Shown here: one piece after another, positions 22,698-32,852 of the stretch
How positions within the stretch are numbered: position 1 is the first letter of the stretch
Layout of the letters: each line of letters begins with the position of its first letter
Assembly: GCF_000372725.1 (NCBI RefSeq)
Contig: NW_005201391.1
Coordinates: 50,736-114,735, forward strand
Reading direction: 5' to 3'
Length of the DNA: 64,000 nt
From: Emiliania huxleyi CCMP1516
Taxonomy: Eukaryota; Haptophyta; Isochrysidales; Noelaerhabdaceae
Made by a program: the position numbers and the translations under genes
The notes under the pieces: generated by a model
Databases searched by the model: none
Told to the model about the DNA's origin: nothing
The model's input: the letters and a program-made list of their open reading frames with translations, nothing else

Positions 22698-23954
22698 TCA
22701 GCGGCCGAGCACCGAGCCGCCGCGGTTCAGCTTGTCAAAGTCGTCCAGCAGCTGCGTGTCGAGCTCGAGGAACCGGTTCGCCGTCCCCTCCGGCATGCCC
22801 TCCTCGTTGAAGTCGGCGCCCGTGGCCCAGCCCGCGACCGTCTCGAGGCCCGCCGCGGTGTACTTGCCCGCGTAGATCGGCCCGACGGTGGCGTACTCGG
22901 CGGGGGCGGCGGGGTACGGGTAGTAGGAGCCGCCGACGTAGCCCGACACCTGCGACTCGTCCTGCACAACCTCGCCGCCGAGGTAGCCGCCGTCGTTGTT
23001 GCCGGGCACGACCGGCAGGTACTGCGTCCAGTCGTTCTGGTGCCCCGGCGTGCCCAGGTACTTGTCGGTCGAGAGGATGTCCGAGTTGGCGGCGTGGTCG
23101 TCGGTCGCGCCGTGGGTGTTGGCGCCGATGACGTGGGACGCGCCGTGCGCGAAGCCGGTCGTGGCGGCGTGCTCGAGGGAGGAGGTGCCGACGTTGGCGG
23201 CGCCGAGCGGCGAGGTGGTCTCCTTGCCGCCCGCCTCCGCGTGGTGGTCGCTCCACGCGCCCGTCCACACCTTCTCCTCCGGCGCGGCGGCGGCGAGCTT
23301 GCGCCGCTCCCCGCCGTCCTGCTCGGCGAGCGGCGCGCCGTGGTTGAGGGCGTCGAAGCTGTCGGCCGTCGCGGCATTGAGGTCGTTGAAGCCCGTCGCC
23401 GGGTCGGTGGTGCCGGCGGCGACTCCGGCGCCCGCGTTGGCGTACTGGAGGCCGGTGGCGATGCCCTGGTTCATGTACGCCTGCCAGCCCGCAAAGTGGG
23501 GAGCCGAGGCGGCGCCGGACGAGGAGGGCGAGGCGGGCGCGGCGGCGGAGGCGGGCGCGGCGCTCGAGGCGGCGGGCGAGCCGAGCGCCGCGGTGAGCGA
23601 GTCGACGACCGAGATGATGCCGGCGGTGAAGGCGTCGGTCGAGGAGACGATCGGCGTGGCGACGGCAGAGGTGACGTCGGTCCCGATGGTGGAGGCCGGC
23701 GAGGCGGCGGTGGACGCTGAGGCGGCGGACGGCGAGGCGGCGGCGGCGGCGGGCTCGCCCTGGTGGTTGAGCGCGCTGAAGGCGTCCGCGGTCTGAGCGT
23801 TGAGGTCGTCAAAGGAGCCCTCGCCCGAAGCGCCGGTGCCGGCGTAGGCGGCGCCCGTCTGAAGGCCCTGGTTCATGTAGGCTTGCCACCCGGCGGTGAG
23901 CTCGCGTCCGTGGAGCGGGACCGGGGCGGAGTACGTGGCGATGATCGAGAGCAT
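22698..23954 (-). CDS. Second copy of the GWQAYMNQG/DLN repeat protein
   Basis: A 418-residue protein, ATG at 23954, near-identical to the product of 18427-19701. The only length change is loss of six residues in an Ala/Ser/Pro linker (one fewer AAPASA unit). It has the same three repeat units and the same C-terminus (FDKLNRGGSVLGR). It is transcribed towards the spacer, as is the left copy, so the two genes are convergent with about 3.0 kb between their stops. At least 800 bp of upstream sequence is shared, so both should carry the same promoter. Confidence 0.75.
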   Translation of the reverse strand: MLSIIATYSAPVPLHGRELTAGWQAYMNQGLQTGAAYAGTGASGEGSFDDLNAQTADAFSALNHQGEPAAAAASPSAASASTAASPASTIGTDVTSAVATPIVSSTDAFTAGIISVVDSLTAALGSPAASSAAPASAAAPASPSSSGAASAPHFAGWQAYMNQGIATGLQYANAGAGVAAGTTDPATGFNDLNAATADSFDALNHGAPLAEQDGGERRKLAAAAPEEKVWTGAWSDHHAEAGGKETTSPLGAANVGTSSLEHAATTGFAHGASHVIGANTHGATDDHAANSDILSTDKYLGTPGHQNDWTQYLPVVPGNNDGGYLGGEVVQDESQVSGYVGGSYYPYPAAPAEYATVGPIYAGKYTAAGLETVAGWATGADFNEEGMPEGTANRFLELDTQLLDDFDKLNRGGSVLGR

Positions 23955-24257
23955 GCTTGGGCGGAAGGAGGTGGCTGTGCGTGACGAGTCGTCCTTGGGG
24001 ATGATGCAGGGACGCGTCCACTTCCGTACTCGGTTGGCGGGACCGCCGAGGGCGCGCGCGCTTATTCTGCCATGCCGGTATCTGCGCCAAAAGAGCGACG
24101 TCGCGCACACACCATCATGATGTCGGCTTCCGCTCTCATTTCTTTTAGAGAGAGAGCCCGGGCGCTCTCGGCTACGGGACCGGCCCCAGCTTCGGCTGAG
24201 GGCTGACACGCTGCCGAGCCCAATTCACTGTGAGAGTCGTGATTTCTTGTTGGTTTT

Positions 24258-24466
<209 letters not shown>

Positions 24467-24508
24467 CGAGCAGCCGCACCTTTCTTCGGCCTTGGCCACG
24501 TTGGCGAA

Positions 24509-25039
24509 AGAAAGAAAGAAAGAAAGAAAACACACAACCCAAGGGAGGGATGGGAGAACGGCACGCCGCCACCACACAGGGATTTTAAGGAGAGGAGGGT
24601 GTGATGCGCTAGCCGTCGCCCACCCTGGGGGGTCTGCCTCCTCGTATCTCTTTTCGCAGTCTCTCGCCGCTTCTCGCTGCAACCTTCATGCCACCTCGCG
24701 GCTGTCCCACTCTCGTCGTTCTCTCCCTTGTCACTTCCTCCTCTGTCGCGTCATTCTCTTCTGCCTCGTCCTGCGACGCCGCCGCCTGCCGGTCCCTTGT
24801 TCTCGCGGCTTCTTTCGCCTCTCGGCGCAACTCCGTCCTCCTTGCGGCGTATCCTGGCCCCTCGAGTCTATCGAGCTCCCCTCGCGCAAGGACCACATTT
24901 CTGACTCCCACTCCGATCATTTGCCTCCAAGTCATGTTGTTGCTCAGGTCCACTCTCTCTTCGAACACTCGTGCCTCTACGGATGATGCCGGCGCTGGGG
25001 TCCCCTTCGGATGCATCGTGACATCTGACAACTGAATTT
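24509..25039 (-). mobile_element. Retroposon-like insertion, 13-bp TSD
   Basis: The 13-bp CCACGTTGGCGAA occurs at 24496-24508 and 25040-25052, while the left arm of the inverted repeat has a single copy (17839-17851, inverted), which is the empty site. On the minus strand the insert ends in a TTTC repeat (24509-24528 as AGAAAGAAAG), like the 3' tail of a non-LTR retroposon. It begins in an open frame of about 144 codons containing SNNMTWRQMIGVGVRNVVLA and an Arg/Glu-rich helix, with a stop near 24609. The family also occurs at 43250-43525 and, as a short 3' piece, at 31345-31418. Most simply it is a 5'-truncated LINE or a SINE-like copy. The encoded fragment is not a domain I recognise. Confidence 0.8.
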
Positions 25040-25165
25040 CCACGTTGGCGAAGAGGCGACCCGAGGAGTTTTTTTCTTCATTCTTCGCGATGTCCGCCCG
25101 CCGGTTATCTGCGGCGGAGGCGAGGCGTCTCTACCCGCTCCGGGCTCACATCCCTCGCGGGAAGC

Positions 25166-28100
25166 ATGCTCACGAGAGCGATGGCCTTGCCAGCCACGCC
25201 GCGCACGCGCGGCGCATTTTACGGCGACCTCGAGGCGCCGGGAGCGCTGGAGAGGATGGTGAGAACGACCAGCCTTCGCGGCGAGCTGGTGCTCCTGCAC
25301 GGCAACAGCAAGCGGCGCCGGCTGCTGCTCAACCTCATCGCGCAGCTCAACGGGCTCGACATTGACCACATCCTTCTCCTCGCCTTCACGCCAGACATGT
25401 GCGAGCGCCTCCGTCGGAATCGGAATGGCGCGGTTGGCTGTGCCCACTCGTCGCACCTCCTCCCGCCCTCCCCGCTCGCGGCGACCCGCCCAAACGCTAC
25501 CAAGTCCGCCGCGATGGCCGCGGCGGCCGCCGCGTGGGGCATGGCGGACAGCAACTACCGCCACTGGCTCGCAAAGTGGCGGACGATGCGGCGGCTGCTC
25601 GAGGCATCGTTGTTTTCCGGTGCTCTAAGCGGTTCCTCGCCGATTCTTCCAATGAGACTTCCCCGGGCCTCCTCCACGTAGGCGCGCGTCAACGTGCTCG
25701 CCCTCGACTCGGATGTCGCCGTCTTCTCCTCGCCGTACCCCCACCTCCACGGCGCTTTCCGCCGCTTCGCCCTCGTCGCCGCGTTTGACACAAAGGGCGG
25801 CTTCGCAAACGTCAACGTCGGCATCGTCTACTTCAACAATGCGACCGCCGGCGGGCCGGTGCACTCGATCATGCTCGAGATGGAGCGGAGGGTCGAGGCT
25901 GCGCTCGCGATGCCTCCGCCACAGAAGGTGAGTCACTCGTGTTCTCGCCCCGCCTCCTCCTCCCTCCTTTGGTACCCTCTCGGAGCCCTCTCGGAGCCTT
26001 TCTGCAGGTGCCGTACGGCTCGCTGCCCGGCCTCTTCTGGGACCAGAACCTCTTCAACAAGGCCCTCCTCTCCGCCATGGCGAACCACGCCCTCTCCCTG
26101 CCCGACCCCGCCGGCCGGTCCTTTCTCGGCGGCGGAGAGTGGTCGCGCACCCACGCGGCGGAGCTGCGCCGGCTCGGAGACGTCCTCAAGACGTGGAGGC
26201 GGGGAGAGGCTGCGGCGCCGCCCGGCCTGTCCGTCCGCCCGCCGTGGTTCCCGCACCGTGCGGAGTACCGCTACTGGTCGCTCCGCCGTGCCGCTGTCGG
26301 CGCCGACGCGTCTCTCTGGCGGCCGGTGAGCGAGGGGGCGGCCGCTGTGAAGAGACCGCCGAGGAACCAGGCGCCATTCACGGCTGGTGGTGTGAGAGCA
26401 GGTGCCCGAGGAGCGGATCCTGCTTGCACCGCCGTGGCTCGTCTCTGCGGACAACGCCTTCGGCCACCGGTGCAAGACGTTTTTAGCCCGTGCAGCCCCT
26501 CTGCTCCTCTCGGCTCACCTCGGCTCCTCTCGGCTGCTCTCGGGTCGTCTCAGGCACAAGCACTGGCTATACGGCGCCTCGCACCACATCTCCCCATATC
26601 TCCCCACATCTCAGGTACAAGCACTGGCTATACGGCGCCTCGCACCACATCTCCCCATATCTCCCCACATCTCAGGTACAAGCACTGGCTATACGGCGCC
26701 TCGCACCACATCTCCCCATATCTCCCCACATCTCAGGTACAAGCACTGGCTATACGGCGCCTCGCACCACATCTCCCCATATCTCCCCACATCTCAGGCA
26801 CAAGCACTGGCTATACGGCGCCTCGCACCACATCTCCCCATATCTCCCCACATCTCAGGTACAAGCACTGGCTATACGGCGCCTCGCCGCCGCCGTGCGT
26901 CCTCCTCCACTTCGTCTGTGTCGCGCCGGGACAGCGGTCGCGCATCCTCCCAATGCAGCTCTTCGGCGCGTGGAGCGCGGGCGCCGACGTCCTGTCCGGC
27001 AGGCGTGGCGAGGATGACGCCGACGCCGACGCCGATGAGATGTTGTCATCGTTGTACGTCTTGCCCGGCAGGCTGCGCACCGACGGCCGGCGGAGCCCGC
27101 CCCCAAACACCACCGCGGTGGTCGGCCGCCGGCTGCCCGCTCTCCTAGATGCGGAGTAGAGACCCGAGTGTTCAAGCCAGCGCTCGAAAGGAGACGTATT
27201 CGGGCACACCGGAGCAGCAGGCAGACACAAAGACACGTGGGGAGAGATGGGGAGAGATGGGGAGATGTCCGAGATGGCAGAGTACCGCTCACGTAGGCTC
27301 GCTCTCGCAGACGCGACGTACGAGTCGCCGCTCGCGCCGCGGCCGTGGCCTCAGCTCAACGCGCTGCACGCGGCGCTCGGAGGGCTGGCGGAGCTCGCCG
27401 GCCGCGTCGCGGTCCTGCCGGCGCTCGACTGCGGCGGAGTGCTGGACGGGTTCCTCGAGCCGGGCATGCTGCCCTCGCGGTAGATGCTCTATGGGACACA
27501 TGTCGTCGACGTGTCCTCGACGTGTCCCACAGGCAGGCTGCCTTCGCGCTGCTTTTGGCACGTCCACGCGCGCCGCGCGCCGCACTGGCGGCGCGCCGCC
27601 CCCGGCGTGCGGTGCGTCCTCTCCCCGCGCAACCACGTGCCGAGATTGCAATCTCGGAGTCCTCGGGCGGACGATGCGCTGTGCATCAGTCCTTACCGCC
27701 ACCCTCACTGCCACCCTCGCAGCCACCCTCCACCACCACCACCCTCCACCACCACCCTCACCGCCACCGCCCTCACCGCCACCACCGCACCGCCACCGCC
27801 ACCACCGCACCGCCACCGCCACCGCCGCCACCGCCACCGCCACCGCCCTCACCGCCACCGCCACCGCCGCCAGGTGCGTCTTCCGCGCCACGTGCGGCGA
27901 GGCTGTCGCGCCACCGTCGGAGCTCGAGGCGGCGCTGCAGGCAAACAGCGCGGCGGCGGCGCCAACCTTGAGGGTCGACCTCTCGCGCTTCGACGCCGGC
28001 GGCGACGCGGCGGCCGCGGCCGCCTCTTCCGCCGCCGAGGCTGTCCGATCGCTTCTCGACGAGCTGACCGGGGTCCCGGTCGTGCTGCTGCGCCTTACGC

Positions 28101-28264
28101 TGCCGGAGGCGCCAGCCGACGGGGCGCAGCCGCCGATCGACCCAGCAGTGCTGCGCCGTGCCCACCCCGGGCTCGAGCGCGCCGCGAGCCGGTTCCGCGA
28201 TTCGTGCCCCGAGCTGCTGGATCGCTCCAAGACGCGCAGGAGAGAGTGCACCAACTTTTGCTGA
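25166..28264 (+). CDS. GT77 (XEG113-like) arabinosyltransferase-like protein
   Basis: Predicted Golgi glycosyltransferase of family GT77 (nucleotide-diphospho-sugar transferase), similar in layout to plant XEG113/RRA enzymes that arabinosylate hydroxyproline glycoproteins. Exon 1 from the ATG at 25166 gives GELVLLHGNSKRRRLLLNLI. Exon 2 (25682-25927) has RVNVLALDSDVAVFSSPYPH with the DxD motif DSD, and FANVNVGIVYFN. Exon 3 (26008-26325) has PYGSLPGLFWDQNLFNKALL. Exon 4 starts at 26402. The next starts after an expanded intron with YKHWLYGAS, then LLHFVCVAPGQRSRILPMQ. A later exon (about 27290-27483) reads ALHAALGGLAELAGRVAVLP then ALDCGG, matching the plant C-terminal 'LP.L.C' block. The final exon (about 27870-28264) ends CTNFC. 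Introns 25604-25681 (GC-AG), 25928-26007 and 26326-26401 (GT-AG) are exact. The junction between about 27120 and 27290 is unresolved. The intron 27484-27870 holds a CCACCG array. Confidence 0.8.
26553..26884 (+). repeat. Six tandem copies of a 61-bp intron-exon boundary unit
   Basis: Each unit has CACCACATCTCCCCATATCT, then CCCCACATCTCAG and the exon start GTACAAGCACTGGCTATACG with GCGCCTCG. There are six exon-start copies at about 61-bp spacing (26554 to about 26860). Only the last runs on into coding sequence. Two copies have GCACAAG instead of GTACAAG. Confidence 0.95.
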
Positions 28265-28634
28265 CACTGCCGTGACAGAGTGGCAGTTCGGCAGTACGTT
28301 AGAGTGAGACGAGAGAGGACGGGAGCGGCGTCATTGCGGCAAATGGCGTGCGCTCTACGGAACGGCATCGCCGACCTAAGTCGAGCGCGTCCGAAGAGGT
28401 GTTTCGACACCGAGTGCTTTGCCGTTACATGCAGCCAGTGTCGCATGGCAAATCCGCGCCCTCGCACACTGCCTCGCCTCCCGACGCGGGAGAAGAGGAG
28501 AAGCTCTGGTACGGGGTGTGGAGCTGGAGGCGGTGTGGGTGAGTTGACCAGGGGGTTGTGCGCCGGGCCCTCCTGCTCGGCTCCAGCCGGTAGACAAGTC
28601 TTGTCATCAACAGAGTAGATGGATCTGACCTCGG

Positions 28635-29600
28635 GGCCTCGGCGGCGCCCTCCTGTTCGGCCTCGAGCAGAACTGGCGGGGCGACGCGGCGAGCAACCGG
28701 CAGGTGCTCGCGAGCCTGGCGACGGCACAGCAGCTCGAGCAGTCCGCGCTCGCGGCCGGGCGGGGCGGCTGGCGGCTGCTGTCGCACGTGTACCGGGCGT
28801 ACTTCGATGCCACGGTGCAAGCGCGCCTCTGCGCTTCGAGCAGGCGCGCGAGGCGCGGGCGTATGAGGCGATCGCCGTGGCGGCGGCGGCAACGAGCCCG
28901 TCGGTTGCGCAGGCAGAGGCCACGCTGCGCGAACCGTTTACCGACCCGCAGGCGCAGCGGTGGCGGGCGAAGCTGCGCGAGCTTGCGGCGGCGATCAACG
29001 CGAGCGCTTCCCTGTGCGGCGGGTGCGCGGCGGGCGGGATGGCGGTGCTGCAGAGCCAGATCCCAGACCTGTCTCTCGGCACGATCGACACGCCGCTCGC
29101 AGACCAGCAGTTCCTTCTTGCGCGGCTCGCACGCATCGGCGCCAGCAACGCGACCGCCGCGAGGGCAGAGCTACGCGACCTGCTGTCGTGGACGGCCCCC
29201 GCGCCTGGGGCGCTCTATGATCAGCTCGGCCTCTCGCCTCGCAACGCGCGGCTCGACACGGGCGCGGGGCCCGAGGCGGACCCGCAGTACGTCTGTACGT
29301 GTTCGCGCCGCTGATCCAGTTCGACGAGGACGAGACGCAGTGGCCGATCACGTGACTCGAGCCTCTTCCTCCTCTGCTCTCCTGCTGGCTTCTTTCTCCT
29401 TCTCATGCCCTCCCTCCTCCGGCCTCTGTCGTATGCTGTGCATGCTTCATGTCGGTTACAGGCCGCCTTGCGGCGAGTGCGGCGCCGGCGACGGCGACCC
29501 GCAGCGGCTGGCGTGGATGCGCTGGGCGCAGGTGTACGGAGACGCGCCGCTGACGCTGCGCTACGCCGACCTCTCATCAGACGCGCAGTACACTGTACAC
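28635..29600 (+). CDS. Hypothetical multi-exon protein, 3' part
   Basis: Not recognised. A first frame (from about 28635) gives GGALLFGLEQNWRGDAASNR and LEQSALAAGRGGWRLLSHVY then RAYFDATVQ. After a short intron near 28815-28845 a second frame gives RFEQAREARAYEAI, ELAAAINASASLCGGCAAGG and ARIGASNATAARAELRDLLS. A third piece after an intron (about 29293-29460, ending in a ...TTACAG acceptor) reads PPCGECGAGDGDPQRLAWMR and APLTLRYADLSSDAQYTVHL. The last piece resembles a beta-sandwich edge found at the ends of large bacterial and algal secreted proteins. The frame then runs straight into a 176-bp repeat (29597), so the gene may be cut there. No start is identified. Confidence 0.45.
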
Positions 29601-29772
29601 CTTCTACTAAACACACGCACTAAACACGCAACGTCAACCAGACGGACACACGTGACGACCAACTCGCCTGGACCTTTTGGAACATTTTTGGCTGACCCCA
29701 GGAAGCCGCGTGCCCACGCGGGGTGGGATCGAACGGACCGAACGCTAAGCAGTCCAGACTCAAAGGCCGCCA
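29597..29772. repeat. 176-bp direct repeat, copy 1
   Basis: Matches 31490-31666 almost base for base; the only length change seen is one extra T in a T run of copy 2. It contains the inverted pair CCGCGTG/CACGCGG. It spans the stop codon of the secreted-protein gene on the minus strand. Confidence 0.95.
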
Positions 29773-30683
29773 GGGAGGGGCACGTTCCCGGTGAACAGAA
29801 TGGGCTGCCACTGGAAAGCACTGGCGTAGTCGCGACACCCTGAGAAGACCCTCTTGCCGTTCTCGTCTGGACCCGGGTTCGTCGGCGTGCCAGTGCCGAC
29901 TCCATTCCCAGGAGCGTAGTCGATGTAGTATTGGTTTGCGGTCGTCTTGGGCATCACAACGCGACCCTTTCCAACCTCTCCATTCTTGCAGTCGAGGCTT
30001 TGACCGGTCCCCACTGCAATCAGGGTGCCGGCCTCCACCGTGCACACCACCAGGCGATCAATCGGGCTTGAGTAGTTCCCCGACGGGCAGATTGCTGTCT
30101 CCACTCGGTAGTCGCGCTCGCGGCCAATGAGGTGCCCCTGCGATTCGTGGGTGTCGAGGACCCACCAGTGGTGGAGTCTTGTGAAGGCCGCGGAGAAGCT
30201 GTCGTACGATCGCAGCATGGTGATCCCCTTCTGGAGGCGGTAGACCTTGGCCGGAGAAGCTGCTGAGCTGCAGATACCACCGGCCAAGGGCGGCTTGACA
30301 GCGTTGCTGAGCAGAAGCGCTGCGGTGTCCCAGTCGGGGTCGTTGTGGTCGAGTGGCGGCCCAAAGTTAGCCGGGTCGACCGGCTGCGTCGGGTGGCACT
30401 CCTTCAAGTCGTACGGGCCTGGCGGCAGTGCCTCGGACGCGACCGCGTTGGTGTCTCCGAGGTTGTCTGCGACGGGCTCCTTCACACACTCGCAGCCGCC
30501 GAGCGGTCCACCCTGAGGGTAGAAGCCAGGGCAGCAGTCGTCCTCCCGGCCATCGAACGCGCAAGTGCCCGCTTCGAGAGGGCTCGCGCAAGCGGGCGCG
30601 ACTGCCTTCTCCTCTTTGTCCAGCGTGATCGGTAATGCGCGGGCGAGACCGACGGCGGCGAGAACGACCAGCTTCGAGAGCAT
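29760..30683 (-). CDS. Secreted Cys-containing protein, unknown
   Basis: A 307-residue single-exon protein from the ATG at 30683. Residues 1-17 (MLSKLVVLAAVGLARAL) form a clear signal peptide. A Cys-rich segment follows (CASPLEAGTCAF, REDDCCPGFYPQGG, LGGCECVKEP), about 50 residues and EGF- or lustrin-like in spacing. Then a globular part contains NAVKPPLAGGICSSAA, RLHHWWVLDTHESQG, AICPSGNYSSPIDRLVVCTV and ANQYYIDYAPGNGVGTGTPT. I do not recognise the fold. An upstream frame extends to 30809 but the signal peptide fixes the start. Lower GC and balanced codons make it convincing. The whole gene sits between two 176-bp direct repeats, its last codons inside the first. Confidence 0.75.
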   Translation of the reverse strand: MLSKLVVLAAVGLARALPITLDKEEKAVAPACASPLEAGTCAFDGREDDCCPGFYPQGGPLGGCECVKEPVADNLGDTNAVASEALPPGPYDLKECHPTQPVDPANFGPPLDHNDPDWDTAALLLSNAVKPPLAGGICSSAASPAKVYRLQKGITMLRSYDSFSAAFTRLHHWWVLDTHESQGHLIGRERDYRVETAICPSGNYSSPIDRLVVCTVEAGTLIAVGTGQSLDCKNGEVGKGRVVMPKTTANQYYIDYAPGNGVGTGTPTNPGPDENGKRVFSGCRDYASAFQWQPILFTGNVPLPGGL

Positions 30684-30904
30684 TGTTGTTTTGTCCCTGT
30701 TGGGGTGGCGGAGCGAGTCTGAGGCGTAGAGGTTCTGGGGCTCGCTCAACGGGGCTGTAGCGTCGCGAAATGTGAGAGGCAAGTCGTGGGAGGCACGCAC
30801 AGTTGTCACAGGTTCGCTCGGATGTCCTGACAGGAAGCGGAATTGAGGCGGGCGCCTTGCAGGACCATGAGCACCTTTTCTTTATTTTTCGCACAGCCCG
30901 GCAC

Positions 30905-31115
30905 TAGCGGCTGTTCAGGAAGAAGATCGAGGCCTTGGCTGGGCGGCGCGTCGTCGCTGTGTCGGCTGCGTTCGTCCACAGTCTCGCCCTCACCGCCGAC
31001 GGCACCGTTTTGCCTGGCTGGCTGGGGCAGGGGCGAGTGCGGGTGGCTGCCTACCTAGACTAGGCCACGGAGAGGACTTGTCGAATCAGCTGCTGCCCAA
31101 GAAGGTCGAGAAGCG
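30905..31115 (+). pseudogene. RCC1-repeat relic
   Basis: The frame gives KKIEALAGRRVVAVSAAFVH then SLALTADGTV. After a break, another frame gives GHGEDLSNQLLPKKVE. This is the classic RCC1 propeller blade pattern (SLALTADG.V..WG...GRLGHG). The middle of the blade is altered, no start or remainder of a gene is present, and at least one frame change separates the halves. It is a fragment of a host gene family; a second fragment is at 37185-37385. Confidence 0.7.
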
Positions 31116-31344
31116 CGGGGCAGGGTGGGGTGGGGTGGGTGGGTGGAGAGGGGGGGGGGGTTGAGAGGCGTTCGCGCGTGCCGAGTGCAGCCGGCGCTCG
31201 AGGTGGAGAGGCACACGGCGGGGCGCTGGCTGCTCTCTGCGCGAGAGGCTCACCCCGTGCTGCTCGCTCCAAAAGAAGAATTTTACAACATCAACAAAAC
31301 TCCCTCCAAAAGAAGAAATCGGCGTGTCCCACCACTCGTTTGCC

Positions 31345-31418
31345 CCGCCCTTCTCTTTCTTTTCTTCAGACCCGACGCCACCACGCCACACAGGAATGTT
31401 TTGAGGAGAGGAGTTTGA
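31345..31418 (-). mobile_element. 3' fragment of the retroposon family
   Basis: On the minus strand it matches the 3' end of the 24509-25039 insert over CTCCTCTCCTYAAAA, a short gap, then CCTGTGTGG and a GTGGCG-type block, followed by a pyrimidine/A tail (AAGAAAAGAAAGAGAAGG on this strand). It is short and diverged. Confidence 0.55.
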
Positions 31419-31489
31419 GGTTGGCGCAGTGAACACTCTCACTCCTCGGCACTAAACAAACATCGGCACTAAACATATTGAACAAGAGG

Positions 31490-31666
31490 ACACCTTCTAC
31501 TAAACACACGCACTAAACACGCAACGTCAACCAGACGGACACACGTGACGACCAACTCGCCTGGACCTTTTGGAACATTTTTTGGCTGACCCCAGGAAGC
31601 CGCGTGCCCACGCGGGGTGGGATCGAACGGACCGAACGCTAAGCAGTCCAGACTCAAAGGCCGCCA
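31490..31666. repeat. 176-bp direct repeat, copy 2
   Basis: Partner of 29597-29772. The 1.7 kb between the copies carries the secreted-protein gene, the RCC1 relic and the retroposon tail. Confidence 0.95.
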
Positions 31667-31675
31667 CGGCCCTGA

Positions 31676-32092
31676 GTCCGCCGGCGCTACGTACGTACGC
31701 CGCTCGATGACGGCACAAAACATGAGACCGCGCTCGACCCGGCGGTCGCGAAGTCATTCGAGGCCGAGCGCGCTCGTACGCGCCGCGCGATGGAGAAGGA
31801 GATAGAGCGTGCGCAAGACGACGTGCTCGAGTCGGCGCTCGCGCTCCACGACGAGGAAGATGCGGTGTTCCTCTACCGCTGCAACAAGCTCGCCGAGAAA
31901 AACCCGGACCTGCTGAACGCGATCGAGATGCGCCGGGCGACGATGGCCGACGACGCCCTCGCCGACCGCACGCGCGCCACCGATGTGACCAAGCGCTGGG
32001 AGCGTGGTTTGACCTCACACCCATGGTCTCACAGTGTGCCGGCAGTCGCCGAGCAGTGTCGCTCACACAAGCCGCAGCACAAAAGTGACTGA
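31676..32092 (+). CDS. Hypothetical charged alpha-helical protein
   Basis: The open frame gives DPAVAKSFEAERARTRRAME then KEIERAQDDVLESALALHDE, EDAVFLYRCNKLAEKNPDLL and NAIEMRRATMADDALADRTR. The pattern is strongly helical and acidic/basic, perhaps coiled coil. The first ATG in this frame is at 31790; upstream residues to 31676 keep the same character, so an upstream exon is possible. After about 32000 the composition changes, so the true end may be a splice site near 32000. No family recognised. Confidence 0.4.
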   Translation, partial: VRRRYVRTPLDDGTKHETALDPAVAKSFEAERARTRRAMEKEIERAQDDVLESALALHDEEDAVFLYRCNKLAEKNPDLLNAIEMRRATMADDALADRTRATDVTKRWERGLTSHPWSHSVPAVAEQCRSHKPQHKSD

Positions 32093-32495
32093 GGGCCAGT
32101 GAGGGCGAGCCCATCGCTGTCACAGCTGTAGCAGCCGCACAGTAGGCTGTGTCAACTGTGCAGAGTGTGTGAGCAGCAGAGGAGCTGCTCTCCAGGCTTC
32201 AGGCGCAAAGAGCTGCATGCCACCGAAGGCGCTGTCGAGGTTCGCCGAGCGCGGCGCAGGTTGGGGGAAGCCGCCACCGACGAGCGCGTTGGACTGTTCA
32301 CTCCGGACAAAAAACGCTGCACAGCGGACGGTGCGGGGCGTGCCGCAAACTTAGCGGCGAGGCGCGGGACCGTCTGTGGCGAAGTGGGTCGCGTCCCCCG
32401 ATTTCCGTCAACCCAGCGAGATCGCTTACGAGGAGCCTCGTAGGCCTTAGCGTTCTCAGCATCCACACCCTTTATTTAACCGCGGGCAACTAAAA

Positions 32496-32852
32496 TTGAT
32501 GGCATACTTCGGAAATCGGGGCGGCAGGGGTGGACCACACTGCCGCCCACCCAGATGGCAAGAAGTGTGGACGAGCATCCTGGCGCATGCAGCCGAGGAA
32601 CAGCCTGACCCTGAGGAAACGATGTTAGAAGAATCTAAGAACTACTTAGAAGTGCTGGAAACCATTCACGACAATCGACATCGCTTGGCAGCGGGAGAAG
32701 AAGTTCGCAAGGAGCTGTGGAAGGACACGCGAGTCCGCTCATCCTTGCCGCACTCACCAGCCACCGAGCCAGTCCCAAGATGTGCGAGTCCGCGTCATGA
32801 GAATGCTCGCCGCATCGTCGATCTCGTGCTTCCGACTCACTTTCCAGTCTGA
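32496..32852 (+). CDS. Hypothetical 118-residue protein
   Basis: The frame is MMAYFGNRGGRGGPHCRPPR then WQEVWTSILAHAAEEQPDPE, LEVLETIHDNRHRLAAGEEV and RKELWKDTRVR. Codon use is less GC-biased than in the shadow frames and the middle is clearly helical. There is no domain, no recognisable neighbour partner and no evidence for a promoter. It could be one exon of a longer gene. Confidence 0.35.
   Translation: MMAYFGNRGGRGGPHCRPPRWQEVWTSILAHAAEEQPDPEETMLEESKNYLEVLETIHDNRHRLAAGEEVRKELWKDTRVRSSLPHSPATEPVPRCASPRHENARRIVDLVLPTHFPV

Noticed and set aside
26553-26884. CRISPR-like regular repeats
   Set aside because: Units are contiguous tandem copies without variable spacers, and the DNA is eukaryotic.
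29597-31666. Direct repeats read as terminal repeats of a retroelement
   Set aside because: No polymerase-type protein, primer-binding site or short target duplication is seen between or beside the repeats; the enclosed gene is a host-like secreted protein.
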